Positions 24,176 through 43,739 of a stretch of 64,000 nucleotides of DNA are shown one piece after another. The position numbers and the translations under genes are program-made. How positions within the stretch are numbered: position 1 is the first letter of the stretch; every line of letters begins with the position of its first letter. Source of the DNA: Tetraselmis striata (lineage: Eukaryota > Chlorophyta > Chlorodendrophyceae > Chlorodendrales > Chlorodendraceae); contig VCJN01001244.1 of assembly GCA_006384855.1 (NCBI GenBank), positions 1 through 64,000 of the forward strand, in the 5' to 3' direction. The notes under the pieces are model-generated. The model saw nothing but the letters and a program-made list of their open reading frames with translations, ran no database searches and had not been told where the DNA came from.

Positions 24176-26092
24176 ATCCCTGAATCCCAGGCTTGGGCCG
24201 CCAAACTGTCACCATAGATAGCTGTTTCTGCTTTGCCGTCCGAGGAGCATCCCATGGCACCCCCTGTAGGACTGGCCAGGCTTACTCACCTCACCAGCGC
24301 TTGTACAACCAGGTGCTGGCAAGATGTACTAGGGATAACTTGCAATACATACTCCACAAAGGAAGGGCGCGCACATTTGGCCCCATGCGCACGTGCATGC
24401 TGCCGGCTGGCCGTTGACCAGCCTTGGAAACATCCCGTCCTCGGCACTTGGTGCAGTTCTGAAAGCCAGCAGTGCGGTGCGGTGCAGGATTCAGCCAACA
24501 AGCAAACATACTAAGATTCTTGTCAATCTTGTCAATCCAACATCACACCACAGCGTAACTATCTAAATAAGTCGAGAGGCATGTCAAGAGGAGGGAGCCT
24601 GGGCGCGGAGGGGGGGGGGGGGGGGGGGGGGCTCATGTTTATCCATATCGCAACAAACAATGACGCCACCCTAATGGGAAGACGCCATTACCAACCTTGC
24701 CGAGTTATTAAGGGCTCTCAGTGATGCGTGGTCCAATTCTGCCTACACAGCGTAACTGACGCATCTGCCCACATACGTACTCGTGCTCCGACAGTGCCGT
24801 TTAGTCAGTCCTTACCGCCAAAATTCGCGTGCTGGGCTATAGTCGAAGTCGCCGTGTGTGATATATCATTTTCACTCAAGAGAAATGCAATGAAAGATAC
24901 AGCTGTCATTCACCCAGCTGAATCGTAAGTATACATGCCTGAAAGCCCCTCATGTCACTATGCCACTAATCATGCATAGGGACATCATGTATGCAGCATC
25001 CTCGCTTCCGCACTTCCGCACGTCCGTCCGTCCGAAACTCACTACACCGTAAGATGAATATCATGCATGTCAAGTGGTGGCCAGCAGGTTATAATCAGAA
25101 CTCGATGCCTGCTGTATCTGTATTGACTGTCTGTCCATACAATACTGGTCAGTCTACGAACTTAATTCACAGAACCACAGGTCTGATTGCATGTCGCGCG
25201 CTTTGGGAATTATGGCTAGCAGTGTAATCCCGGAAAGGGTAGGATGCAGTAATTGTAGTACAATGGACGACTGCTTTTGGCTACACCTCGTCGGCACTTG
25301 CGCCCCGTGAGAGGCCTCCGTTCATTCAATATCGTGTTGATTTTAATAATAACGATATTATGAAAACGTGTCGGTGAGCACGGGTATAAATGACTTTACC
25401 TGTTTTATGTGACAGCATTTAGGCGTATTTCCGGTCCGCTCTCCATATATAAAAGCTGTGCTGGTTATGAAATTGGATTGATATCCGTTCCAGCTCGAGC
25501 AGATTACGGTGCCCCACCGCACCCGAATCCCGCGCACGGCGGCGTGCTGTCTGTTGCTCCATACGCTAGCTACTATAAATGATGCCATCCCCGAACTCAC
25601 GACGCCAGCAGCAGGCCAGCCCGGCCGCTGGCACGCTCTAAGCGACGCCGGGACAGTTCAGCGCAGTCGCAGCGGCGTGAACGGCACAGCCTCGACTTAG
25701 TTTGGCAGAGCATTTCGCGAAATGTTTGAGCGAGCGGTGGCAAGCTGATTCGAGCGCATGTAGCAGCATTCACGGCAACGGTTGCATGTCCAGCTTTCGT
25801 CACGTGTCGCCCACACGCCGGAGTATTTACAATACACCCGCGCCAACAGCGACAGGTCGTCCGGCCGCGAGGCGGCTGCGCGCATACACGGGGCAGTGGT
25901 TGCGTCGCTGCCGGTGTACGTGTCCGAACCGTCGCTTAACGGCCCCCAGCCCACAGCCCCTTCCTATCCCCTTCCTATTACTCGACCAGCACAAACCCGC
26001 TTACTTGCAAGGGCGCGCAGGGGCGGCTTGCTGTTGCGTCCGACCTGAGGGAAGCTCATCCCAAGCTCGTCGAAACCCGCGGCCGCAAACGA
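24176..26092. other. Spacer between bHLH gene and secreted proline-rich gene
   Basis: About 1.9 kb with only short open frames and no recognised domain on either strand. It contains the poly-G run at 24610-24631 and a TATA-like site at 25446. A short first exon or 5' UTR of the following gene could lie here. Confidence 0.4.
25446..25454 (+). promoter_or_regulatory. TATA-box-like site, possible promoter of proline-rich gene
   Basis: TATATAAAA stands 640 bp upstream of the ATG at 26093, in otherwise gene-free sequence. If used, the transcript would have a long leader or an unrecognised 5' exon. Motif only. Confidence 0.25.
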
Positions 26093-27481
26093 TTGACGGG
26101 CGGCTGCATGGCGGGGAGCGGCTGTGGCATGCTCCCCCTCGCGATCGCGTCGCTTTTGTTGGCACTTGCCGAGCCGGCGCGGACTGTGGTACGCCCCCAC
26201 CCCGCCTCCGCCCCCCGCGTCCCACCCCAGAGTCGCGCACACCGGACGCGTCCCCTCAGCATCTTGTCGCCTGCTAACGCCGCTGCTGCCCTGTTCCTCG
26301 CGAAGTCACCGGTGGCGTTGCGCAGCAGGCGGCTTGCGCAGGCGGGCGAGCGTCACGGAGGCGCCCCGGCGTGGGATGCTCCACCGCCGCGGCAGGAGCA
26401 GCTTCCGACGGCGCGGCATGCCGGGGGGCACGGAGCGTCCTTCGAGCACCGCGAAGGGCGCACCGAGGCGGATGCCGCCGCTGGGTATAGTTTTACAGGG
26501 GCACAGCAACGGGCGGCTATCGGCCACCATGGTGGCTCTGGGGATGCCGAGCTGGGCGCGCATGCGGACCAACAGGTCGGCCACCAGCGCGAACCGGACG
26601 CCGCCCGCCTTCACGGAGCGGGCACGGTCGAGGGAGCACGGTTTAAGCACCGGGGCGGAGGCGATGGGGGAAGTGGGCCGCTTCATTCGGGCCATGCCAG
26701 CCCTCGGCCGTCGCAGCTCGAGCACCCGCGACTCAGGCACCCCCAGCCCACGGCGCACGCGCACGTGCCGCTCGGCGGACACAACGCGGCCGGCCAATGG
26801 GTCGACGTAGCGAAGATCGCTGGCTCTTCGGGCAGCCAGGGGATGGAGGACCCGCTAGATCGGGCGGCTTCGGTGATGCACCGTGGCGTCGTGCCCATTC
26901 CCGGCCGCATCTGGTTCCCGCCCCCAGCGCCCCCTCCGCTGCCGCCCTCCCCACCGCCCTCTCCTCCACCGCCCTACCCGCCGCACCCGCCATCCCCCGC
27001 GCCCTCGCCGCCCCCGCTCCCGCCGCCATTCCGGAGGGAGGATTGGGCCAGGTTTGCCTCGAAATGGACCGACGGGCAGTTCGCTCAGGGGGAGCTGCCC
27101 GCGTCAACGACCTCCCTCGGTCTGCCGCAACTCGTGGAGCCCCATGCGGAGGAGGCGCCGCGCGGGGGCGACAGCGTGCAAGGGATGTTTGGCGTGAGGG
27201 AGGAGGTGGCGCAGCACGAGGGCGTGACAGTCGTACGGAAGTTCGATGCCGGGGAGTTCGACGCATGGCACGCACAACAGCGGGCCGGCATGGTCCCAGC
27301 GGGCAGCAGCATGAGTCGCCTGCTCGGCATGAGCGTGGGCGGGCGGCCGCACCATCGGCTGACCGACACGTACGAGCAGGAGCTCGCGGAGGATGCGGAG
27401 GCGGTGGCCGCGGAGGCGGCTCGGCAGCGGGGAATGGCCAAGAAGCACGCGCGGAAGAAGGGCACGCGCGGGAGAGGATGA
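26093..27481 (+). CDS. Secreted proline-rich (HRGP-type) protein, single exon
   Basis: A 462-aa uninterrupted frame; an in-frame ATG at 26108 is an equally good start. The N-terminus MLPLAIASLLLALAEPA is a good signal peptide. After a long Ala/Gly/His-rich region comes a segment at about residues 277-316 dominated by PPPSPPPSPPPP-type runs, typical of hydroxyproline-rich wall or extracellular-matrix proteins of green algae. After it is a non-repetitive domain of about 140 residues ending in a basic tail (KKHARKKGTRGRG). No known C-terminal domain is recognised. A role in the cell wall or secretory pathway is inferred from composition. The two other frames are also open for long stretches because of GC-rich bias; this frame is preferred for its signal peptide and proline periodicity. 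Confidence 0.6.
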   Translation: MTGGCMAGSGCGMLPLAIASLLLALAEPARTVVRPHPASAPRVPPQSRAHRTRPLSILSPANAAAALFLAKSPVALRSRRLAQAGERHGGAPAWDAPPPRQEQLPTARHAGGHGASFEHREGRTEADAAAGYSFTGAQQRAAIGHHGGSGDAELGAHADQQVGHQREPDAARLHGAGTVEGARFKHRGGGDGGSGPLHSGHASPRPSQLEHPRLRHPQPTAHAHVPLGGHNAAGQWVDVAKIAGSSGSQGMEDPLDRAASVMHRGVVPIPGRIWFPPPAPPPLPPSPPPSPPPPYPPHPPSPAPSPPPLPPPFRREDWARFASKWTDGQFAQGELPASTTSLGLPQLVEPHAEEAPRGGDSVQGMFGVREEVAQHEGVTVVRKFDAGEFDAWHAQQRAGMVPAGSSMSRLLGMSVGGRPHHRLTDTYEQELAEDAEAVAAEAARQRGMAKKHARKKGTRGRG

Positions 27482-27848
27482 GGCGCGGCACTCAGCAACG
27501 TTTACAGCCCAATGTACTCGATTGGGCCGCCCATAGCGTGCGTGTTCCGGTTCTACATTCTTGCCACCTTTTTTCTTGGCATGAGAGCCTTTCGATGCAA
27601 GATGCCGCCCCCGCCCAGCGAGCTTTCAAAGACAAACATGCGAAGTTTTGTCGTATAAATGCGCATTGGCCGTTGGCATCAACGTGCGAACTTGCTGCTC
27701 TCCATCGCCATAGTTGGGTTGCTCAATTGTCTTGGTGTGCGTGCGTGTGTGTCCGTGTGTGTGTGTGTTTTCGGCCCCCAGTTTTGTTGTCCAGCTGCCG
27801 AGACTAGACCCATTCGCTCGAGTGTTTGTTGGGGCGGTGATGGGGGCT
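27482..27848. other. Spacer between convergent genes
   Basis: Short region between the stop codons of the proline-rich gene (+) and the hnRNP Q-like gene (-). It contains a GT-rich microsatellite at about 27737-27769 and must hold both 3' UTRs. Confidence 0.5.
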
Positions 27849-35682
<7,834 letters not shown>

Positions 35683-35689
35683 CTGGGAG

Positions 35690-36290
35690 AAGGGGGGGGG
35701 GGGGGGGGGGGCTTATGAGAAGGAGAATGCGATAGGAACTGGGGGGGGGGGGGGGGGGGGGGGTCCTTTGCAAGCAAACATCTGCATAAAGGAAGAATCG
35801 AGGATTCATCTACTCTCAATATTTGATGCGCCAGCCGGATCACAAAGGATCGTCATCTTTAGGGGCGTGCAATTACTCAGATGCATCGATGATCTATCAA
35901 ATCAGTGCAAATCAATATGATCAAATCAAATCAAATTAATAAAATCAATATAACGCTGTTATGATATGATATGATCAAATCAAATTTAATCAAATCAATA
36001 TAACGCTGGGAGAGGGGGAGAGAGGGCGGGGGGGGGGGGGGGGGGGGGCTTATGAGGAGGAGAATGCGATAGGAATTGGGGGGGGGGGGGGGGGGGGGGG
36101 GGAGGAGGAGGGTCCTTTGCAAGCAAACGTCTGCATACAGGAAGAATCGAGGATTCATCTACTCTCAATATTTGATGCGCCAGCCGGATCACAAAGGATC
36201 GTCATCTTTAGGGGCGTGCAATTACTCAGATGCATCGATGATCTATCAAATCAGTGCAAATCAATGTAACGCTGTTATGCAGACAATAAT
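35690..36290 (+). repeat. Tandem duplication of about 340-bp segment with paired poly-G runs
   Basis: The segment from the G run and GCTTATGAG..GGAGAATGCGATAGGAA through GGTCCTTTGCAAGCAAAC to CAGATGCATCGATGATCTATC occurs at about 35694-35910 and again, nearly identical, at about 36029-36260. It lies just upstream of the hnRNP Q-like start codon (35682), so it may affect that promoter or 5' UTR. Confidence 0.85.
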
Positions 36291-39133
36291 TATGCAAATC
36301 AATAAAGATCAGATCAGACAAACCGGTACTCAGAAAACGTTATTGAGTCAATCATGTTTGATATCAATGCTCATACCGTGGACCATGAGTTCGACCCCAA
36401 ACTGGCAGACCAGTGAACACACGAGAGGGGGGGCAGACTTGACATGTGAACAACGGCAGGGCCTCAACAGCCTCCGCACCCGCAGCACCCCCCCCCCCCC
36501 CCCCCTCGCACCCAACCTTTGCCCGCCAGCCGATGCGATGCGCCTCACCTTCACGGTGGGATCTCACCGACGATGACTGCCGCGCCCCGTTGTGACCGCA
36601 AAGAGCGCCGCCCTGCGGATCCACACACGTGATGCTCATCGAACGTGCACTCTGTGCGAGCTGGGTGGGCCCGGCATGCAGGGCAGCGGCTGCGCGGGCG
36701 CGCATGTGGAGGTGTGGACGGCCGCGTGTGAGCCTGGTGGGCCGGCGCTGCTGGTGTGGGGAGCCCAGATGGTGAGACTGAGAGCCTTGCCAGGAGCGGA
36801 GCCACCAGTGTGCTGGCCTGTGGCTGCCTGAGTTGCGCGGTGTTTGCTTGTGGGCTGGGTGCCAGGTGGCGCTGTGACTGTGGCAGTGGCGGTGGCCGGG
36901 GCGCTTGTGAGCTGGCCTGCATGTGCGTCGGAGATGCTGGAGGACGTGAGGTGGTGCGGGCCTGTGGCCCGGATAGCGTGCTTGCCATGCAGCGAGGCAT
37001 TGAAGTGGCCACAAATGGGTGAATGAGGTAGTGGATGAGTGACTGCTTTGATGATGTGCCTGGGACGTGGGGGATGTGGGTGTCGTGATGCGGTGATGAA
37101 GATGCGGCGCGCCGTCTAGGTCTGAACGCGTTGTGTCTATGGCAAGTGCCCGGCCCCGCCCCCTCCCCACACCAAAAACGATGGTGATGGTTGCTGCTGG
37201 ACAGACATCAGCGCAGCAGAGCGCGCGCGGTTGCGGGGTACCTGCCAGCCTGGCGCGGCATCGCGCGCCGGTCCTCCGGCCGCGACACGCATCCTGCCGC
37301 AGCCGCCGCAGCCGCCACTGCGCCGCAACCGAACCGGCTCCCAGGCTGCCGAGTCGGGGCCAGTCGCGCCTGCCGCGCCGCCCGGCGTGCTGGCCTATGG
37401 GTGTGATGAACGGACGAAGGCGTGGCGGCGCTCGGTGTGTACGAATATATGGCTGGGCCACGCACGGAGCTGCGCGCGCTCTGAATATGGATATGGGCGT
37501 ACGAACATGGATATGAGGACGAGTACAGGACTCGCTATGTCGGATACGCACGACGTCGCGTGCGCCTGAAAGGATGGCTTTGTTTTGGGGTGAGGAGGAG
37601 AGGAGAGGGCAGCCGCAAGAGGTGCATGTCCAGTTATCCAGGTGTTTATGGGGCCGCAGTGGTGCGGTGTGGTGCTGTGCTGCCAGTGCGCGTGTGTAAG
37701 GTCGATACGTCGTCGGTAAAGCATCGGGGGCGGAGCTGCTTCTGGGTACAGGCGCGTGCTGTGACTGGCAACGTCAGTCGCCGGCTGGCCGGCTGATTGG
37801 CTTCACGGCTGGCTGCTACTGGCTGCTGCTGACCGCGTGGCGAGGGGTGCAGATATGCACACGCGAGGCGTGGCTCGCCTCGGGAAGAGGGGGGGGGGGG
37901 GGGGGGGTCGCCACCAGCCAGAGAGGCCGAGAGAGGCTGCCGTGAACTGATCCGACGTGGCGTCGGGCGGTGCTACGAGAAGTCATATGGATGCTGAGGG
38001 TGTGTACCTGTTATGCAGCCTATTGCTGGGCGAGGTGTCCAAGGAACCCGTAATACTGGGGGCAGAGGAGAGTTTGCAGGGCAATGACCCTCCCATCGTG
38101 AAAGCCACCGTGATCTCGAGCGCAGCCTCCTCGCGCTGACACTCGCGCGTCGATGGCCGCCTCCATTCCCTGCGCAGCCGCGTGCGGCGCGTGTGTGGGG
38201 TGGAGATCCCGGCTGTGCTTGACTACGATATATACACGTTGTATATCCGTTACAACTACAAGAAGCCTTATAATAGGGTATATCCGGGTTTATAATAGGG
38301 TTTCATGTGCATCATCCCGTCGTCATCATCCCTGGCCAGCATCGATCACGCACGGCCTCATCATCTGGGCCAGCCGCCTACACTGGCCCATCCTGTAGCT
38401 GTCGCGTGGTCTGCTCCTGCTATTATATTAGAGCGGACCGGTACTCGTACTCGTACGACACTCGGCGGGCGGTGCGCGGCTGCTGGGCTGCTGGCAGCCC
38501 TAATAAGTCGGAGTCGTCCCAGGCTCCGTGCCAGTTGGGGCCGTCAGTCACGCGTGCCCAGCGGTCGGCAACGCGTGTGTAGCCCTCGCCCATATCTCCT
38601 CCACCTACAGCGATTAGGCTTTCCTGCGCCATATTGAACCCGTGCAGGCACCAGCGACGAGGCCACGTCGTCACTCGGTAAGGTGGCTCGCCAGCGGGGT
38701 CTGGTGCATGTGAAGCCGCTGCAATTTAAAGGAAACCTAGCTACGGTAGCGGGCGACTGGAGAACACACAAAACACTTATGTCGCGGGGCCAGGGATCCC
38801 GGAGAAGGGGTTGGGACAGGAGCAACTGTAGCTCTCCTGTGAGCTCAACCTGTCCCTCATCCGCTTGTGAAGCCCGGTAGCAATTAGCGTAGCTGCAAGC
38901 CCGCGGGGATTTCCTTCCGGTCAAGCCGCGGTGGCCCAGCAAGCTCGGCGGGGCGGGGCACGGGAGCGAGTCAGCCCTTCAGCGCCGCTTCGAGGCCTTC
39001 GCTCTCAATTAATCATTTTTTTATTTATGTTGTCACTGATAGCCCCCCCCCCCCCCCCCCCCCCCCCCGCCCTCCCGCAAAGTGAGACTCGTACCTGGGG
39101 TACACCTTGCAGCCGCCCGCCGCAACGCCGCCT
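36290..39133. other. Spacer with no supported gene
   Basis: A long minus-strand frame (36364-37551, 395 aa) is His/Pro/Arg-rich without a domain, and I do not support it. The region contains a C run (about 36488-36505), a G run (37889-37907) and a C run (39043-39068). It is divergent spacer between the hnRNP Q-like gene (-) and the coiled-coil gene (+), so both promoters should be here. Nothing more specific is seen. Confidence 0.4.
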
Positions 39134-40454
39134 ATGTCTACTAGCCAGTATCCCGCAGCAGATATGGAGGAGCGCCTGATTCCGGAAGAGACGACCAGCG
39201 ATCTGCAGGTGAGATGCCGTCGCGCCCGCCTGCGCCTGAGAGTCGCCGGGTGCGCTGCTCCGACACCGGATGCTCCGCGCGGGAACGAGCCGACGCTATC
39301 TGCCGGTGGGACCGCGGGGCACAGGCTGCCTTGGATCAGAAGCAGGTGGAGTGCGACGGCTTGCGCGCGCAGCTGCATGCGGCGCTGCAGGAGGCCGCCG
39401 AGTACAAGGTGAGGTCGGCGAGCCTAGCCTCCCTGCACAGTCACAGTCGCCGCCAGAAAACCTCGTTACTGAAAGCAATGTTAAGATAATCGCTCTCGCA
39501 CATACACAACCTCCAATCGTTGCGGCGCCGCTGCATGCGGTACAGGGGGCTCAAGGCCTCCATTTGCTGCTATTTCCCTGTACGCTGCTTTGTATTTTCT
39601 GCACGATGCCTCATACTGTAGCCCCACTGGATAAGCCTGTAGCCCTACTGGATACTACAATCCGGCACCCCCCCCCCCCCCCCCCCCCCCCCCTAACACC
39701 AATGACGCCATGTACTCGCTGGAGGGCATGGCAGATGCTTACATCGCTTTCAAAGTATGAACAGTGTCTAACTGTTCCTCTGCCTTGACATTCAGCCCGC
39801 ACTTCTGCTGTCCACGGGCTAATCCTGCGTACTAACAGGACATCCCAATGGGCGACGCGCTCAATTCGCAGCCTTTCGATAGCATCATAGCGTCATGCAC
39901 TTCCTAAATGGAATTTTGGATACCAAATACCGCTAACATAATGTTAACAATACGTCAACTTTTCTCTGGTTTAATAGTTTGCCTTCTTGCTGCGGGCCGA
40001 TGCCGTTGTCCTACTTCGTCCCAACGTATACTAACTCCGCGCTGGCAGCTCCTGCCGCTCCGTAACCATGTTTCCCTCTTATTACCCGCAGGCCAAGTTT
40101 CGTGGCCTGGAGGAGCGATGCGAGGGCCTGAAGCATGACATCAAGCGCCTCTCGGAAGACGGCCCGCTCCGGGCACACCCCCAGGTGCATCACGTTGCGG
40201 AGTCATCAGCGCCGGCATCCGAGTGCAGCGACATGACAGAGGATGACCTGCACCCCAGCCATCCTTCACTCGCCGCTGTTACCAGCTGCCCAGAGGTGCC
40301 AATACTGCCGGGTGTTGCTGCTATGCCGCAGCCCAGCAGCACCAGCATGTCTCGATCCAAGAGCGCCATGGAGCTAGATAAAGTGGAACCCAAGGCTGGC
40401 TTGCCCCCAACGCACGTCAGGCAATCGGTGGGTGCTTCCCCCAACCATCCACGA

Positions 40455-40487
<33 letters not shown>

Positions 40488-43428
40488 CCTCTCTCTAGCG
40501 CCCTACATGTCCACCTTGCTCCTCCCTTGCCCACCGACCACCGCACAAACCGTGCCCCCTTCTGCTGTATTGCATTGATGTTCCCTATTCTGTCTCTGAT
40601 CTCTCGGGGAGCTTGGGCAGTTGGGAGCTTGGGAGCTTGCTGACCGGAGTGTTTTTAGCCTGGGCATTGACTTTATCTGTCACTGTGTGTGACGTGATCC
40701 TCCGTGGCGAAAACGTGGTGCGTGACAGCCTCATCGCGACGCAGGGGTGGTGGTATTAACAGTATACTTCACATCGTGTGATACGGGTGGCGACACGGTT
40801 GCAAGAATACCGTGACACTGGAGCCTTTGATGTTCTTTGCCGAGGCGACTCTGGGGCCGGCTGGTATTTGTTTTTTTCGTAATTATTATTTCCACTATTT
40901 CGCGCGACGACAATCAGATGGTGATTGATCTTAAACGAGTTAATTACCGCTACAAAATTACCGCCAAAATGCGTTGCTCGGATCACTGAAAATATCGAAT
41001 ATTCATCGACGATTTTTGGTGCTACATTGGAACTTCACAGTAGCGCTACATTACGAGGTACGCTATAATCCTTGGATTTTCTTGACAAGCATCATTCTAA
41101 ATACATTGCAACGAATTCGTGTACGATTACTGTCCGGAATACGGTACCCGTAGTCGTCTTCGTAGTACGTAAATAATATACATAAATACGCGCCAATGTG
41201 TACCTGTACTGGTAGTGACCGCTAGCGGCGGTGCCGCGCCCGTACACAGTAATCCGTAGAACCGTTACCTGTACCTGTACCATTAAACCATGATATTATA
41301 ATGTTGATTTAAATTCAAGTAAACATTTTAGTAAAAATAGATATATATTTTATGTATTTACGTATTTTATGTACACTATTGTAAGAAATTGCACCGCGTA
41401 ATTGGACACATACTGGTACCTTTAGTCCTGTACCTATACCGAAGGTACCGAGCCGGTGCGCCAGGTGATATCGTCCCGGTTGCTGAATCCGGTCGTATCT
41501 ACCTGTACACGTAGCCGTCGCAGCCATCGTAGTCAGCACAAGATTTAGGCCAGATATGGCGATTCACCGGTGGAAAGTTCACCTGAGTGATTGTCGGCGT
41601 CCCGTCGTACACTCGTGGGCACAGCGGCGATCCGGTGCGGTGCGAGGAGGTGCTGACGGCCGCGCAACGTGTCGTACACTATAGCTGACGTTGCTTTCCA
41701 GCACAGCGATAACGGCGCCCCAGCGCGCGGCCATGTCCTTGCTGTGCGGCTGTCCAATCCGCGCGTCACAGCACAAGATTTTCCTGTACACGTTCCGACC
41801 TGCACCTGATGAAAAGGCCCGCATGCCCCCGGCGGTTCCATTCGGCTAGTCTTCACGTCTACTCGCACAACGGCAGACACCCAGGCTCGCCGCTGCGTGC
41901 CGGTGTTGGCGCGCGTCTTCGGCTGGCCATATCGCGCCATCGTCAGCCGCCTGAATTTTTTTTTTTGCACGTCTATGTAAGGACGAATATCACTCGCCAT
42001 ACACGTGCGCGCGACCTGCTCGGCCAGTAATTTTCCTTACGCGCAATCAACAGCTATGGCCGCCAATGTGCACACGTACGCTGCGTGGCGGAGTAATGCT
42101 GGCGTGAGCGCCGGTGGTCGGCAGGCGGGTCGACAGGCACGCCAGCTCGCGCCTCGTCCGTTTTATGTAGATATGTTTTCTCTCGCCGGTGGAACGGGCC
42201 CCGGGGGGGGGAGCTGACTGCGTCCCTTGCTGCTTCCCTCGCAGTCGTACTCCCCCTCGCTGGACTTCTCACTGGCGTCGGCGGGGCCCAGCAGCAACCT
42301 GACGAGCCCTCGAACGACGGTGCGGCCGCGCTCGTGCTCGACTGCGTGAAACCCTGGCAATCTTATGATGCTGTGGTGGGAATCCGTAGCTACTGAACGG
42401 GGGTGATCTCCCCCATTGCCCTGTGCGCCAGGAAATGGAATTTTCTGAAGCAGAGCGGCATAGGATGAAGGTGCGCTGTAACCTGCTCCGCAGTCGTGAA
42501 TGTTTGCCGGGCAGGCAATGCTGGTCCGCCTGGTCAAAACGCAGTTATGTGGATTTTTTCATTGATTTCGTCATCAAATATGAGAGCTATAATGGTTTAT
42601 GGCTTGACTGGCACAGGACGACTCGTCAAGACGAGTTCGCGAGGTCCACCGCCGCTTTGGAGACAGAAACATGGCCGGATTCCTCCGTGATTTTGGTTAC
42701 AAAGTGGAGGGAGGGTGGAACCCCACGGAGCAGATGTTTGATAAGCAGAAAAAGACGGGCCTCATCATGTCGCATCCCGACAAGCAGCTGAGCAAGCCGT
42801 ACCGGGAGCAGTGCCTGGCGGAGGCGGTGTTCAAGGAGCTCAACGAATGGGAGTACACGCCACCGATCGACCGGCCGCACTTTGGGTTTGGCAGCATTGC
42901 CCCCTCCACCACGAGCAGCCCCCCTACCACCACCGGCTATGTGAAGCACAATCGCACCCCATCGTATGGTGTCATGCAAGGCTCCGCCTACCAAAGTGCG
43001 TCGCCCTGTCAACCGCTCCCCCCCCCCCCCTCCCCCTCTCTTTTCTGACCTATTTCCCGGGCTACATAAACCCGCACGTTGGGTTTGCTATTTTTTTATT
43101 TATATTTGTTTTACGCCCCCCCCCCCCCCCCCCCCCCCCGGCCCCCAACGACGAAGGCTGGAAGAAATATGTATATCTGGAAATACATTAGACAATACAA
43201 CGAACCTTTATGGCTATCCCGACTCAACATTGCATAAGAGCTCATTTTTTCGGACATCTGACCCCAATTTAATGGTACAGTGTATCAACATCCGCAGCAG
43301 TTGGCTTTCGCTGACCCTGCGCCTGCCCCATGCGCTCCCCAGATCCCAGGTCTGCCATGGAGATCGCCTCGCGGCTGTCCCGGCGCTCGGCGGATCCATC
43401 GCGCCAACGCATGTACAACCATCATTGA
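39134..43428 (+). CDS. Coiled-coil protein of unknown function, seven exons
   Basis: Exons 39134-39208, 39325-39408, 40092-40427, 42245-42319, 42432-42470, 42617-42995 and 43343-43428 are GT-AG and phase-compatible, predicting 357 aa. Residues 25-80 (LDQKQVECDGLRAQLHAALQ, then AKFRGLEERCEGLKHDIKRL) form a heptad-like coiled coil. A Ser/Pro-rich acidic linker follows. The best-conserved-looking part is in exon 6 (DFGYKVEGGWNPTEQMFDKQ, then LSKPYREQCLAEAVFKELNE and WEYTPPIDRPHFGFG). I do not recognise the family. The first exon could be preceded by another, since TTGCAG precedes 39113. The last exon is the least certain, with an alternative acceptor at 43349. Introns carry C runs (39668-39691, 43020-43030, 43117-43139), and intron 3 is 1.8 kb and AT-rich. 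Confidence 0.5.
40469..40497 (+). repeat. CT microsatellite
   Basis: A CT-repeat run just inside intron 3 of the coiled-coil gene (donor at 40428). Confidence 0.85.
40640..42200. other. Interior of intron 3 of the coiled-coil gene
   Basis: AT-rich at 40700-41550, with repeated GTACCTGTACC-like motifs around 41200-41290 and 41410-41510. It may hold a decayed mobile element, but no open frame or terminus is recognised. Confidence 0.35.
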
Positions 43429-43739
43429 CCCGCGCACGCAACGGCTGCCCAGTGACTATGATTGAATTTAAACGCCGCAGGCATAACAGCAAGGCTGCCT
43501 AGCCCACCTTGCGGCAGGTGCCACAATAATGTATACCTATCTAGCAGCCTCCAAGCTCGTCAGCCGCTTTTTGGCTATGTAGGCCCCCAGCACGCATACC
43601 CATGCAGTGTCGTCGCTGCAAGGTCTATGTAACATAACGCCCAACCTAAGTATCCGACATCGACAATTGATGTGTCTCCATTCATGTCTGGTGGTAGTAG
43701 GGCATCATGCCTGTTTTTTTCAATTTCACTTTCACGCTT

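Noticed and set aside
26124..27807. Other long frames over the proline-rich gene, both strands
   Set aside because: GC-rich sequence leaves all frames open. Only the chosen frame has a signal peptide and regular proline motif.
36364..37551. 395-aa minus-strand frame
   Set aside because: Composition follows GC bias (His, Pro, Arg, Ala), it runs over a poly-C tract, it has no domain, and no splice or homology evidence supports it.
43280..43465. Alternative terminal exon for the coiled-coil gene (frame QQLAFADPAPAP...)
   Set aside because: The phase after exon 6 does not fit the acceptor before this frame. The acceptor at 43342 fits the phase. Kept only as an uncertainty.
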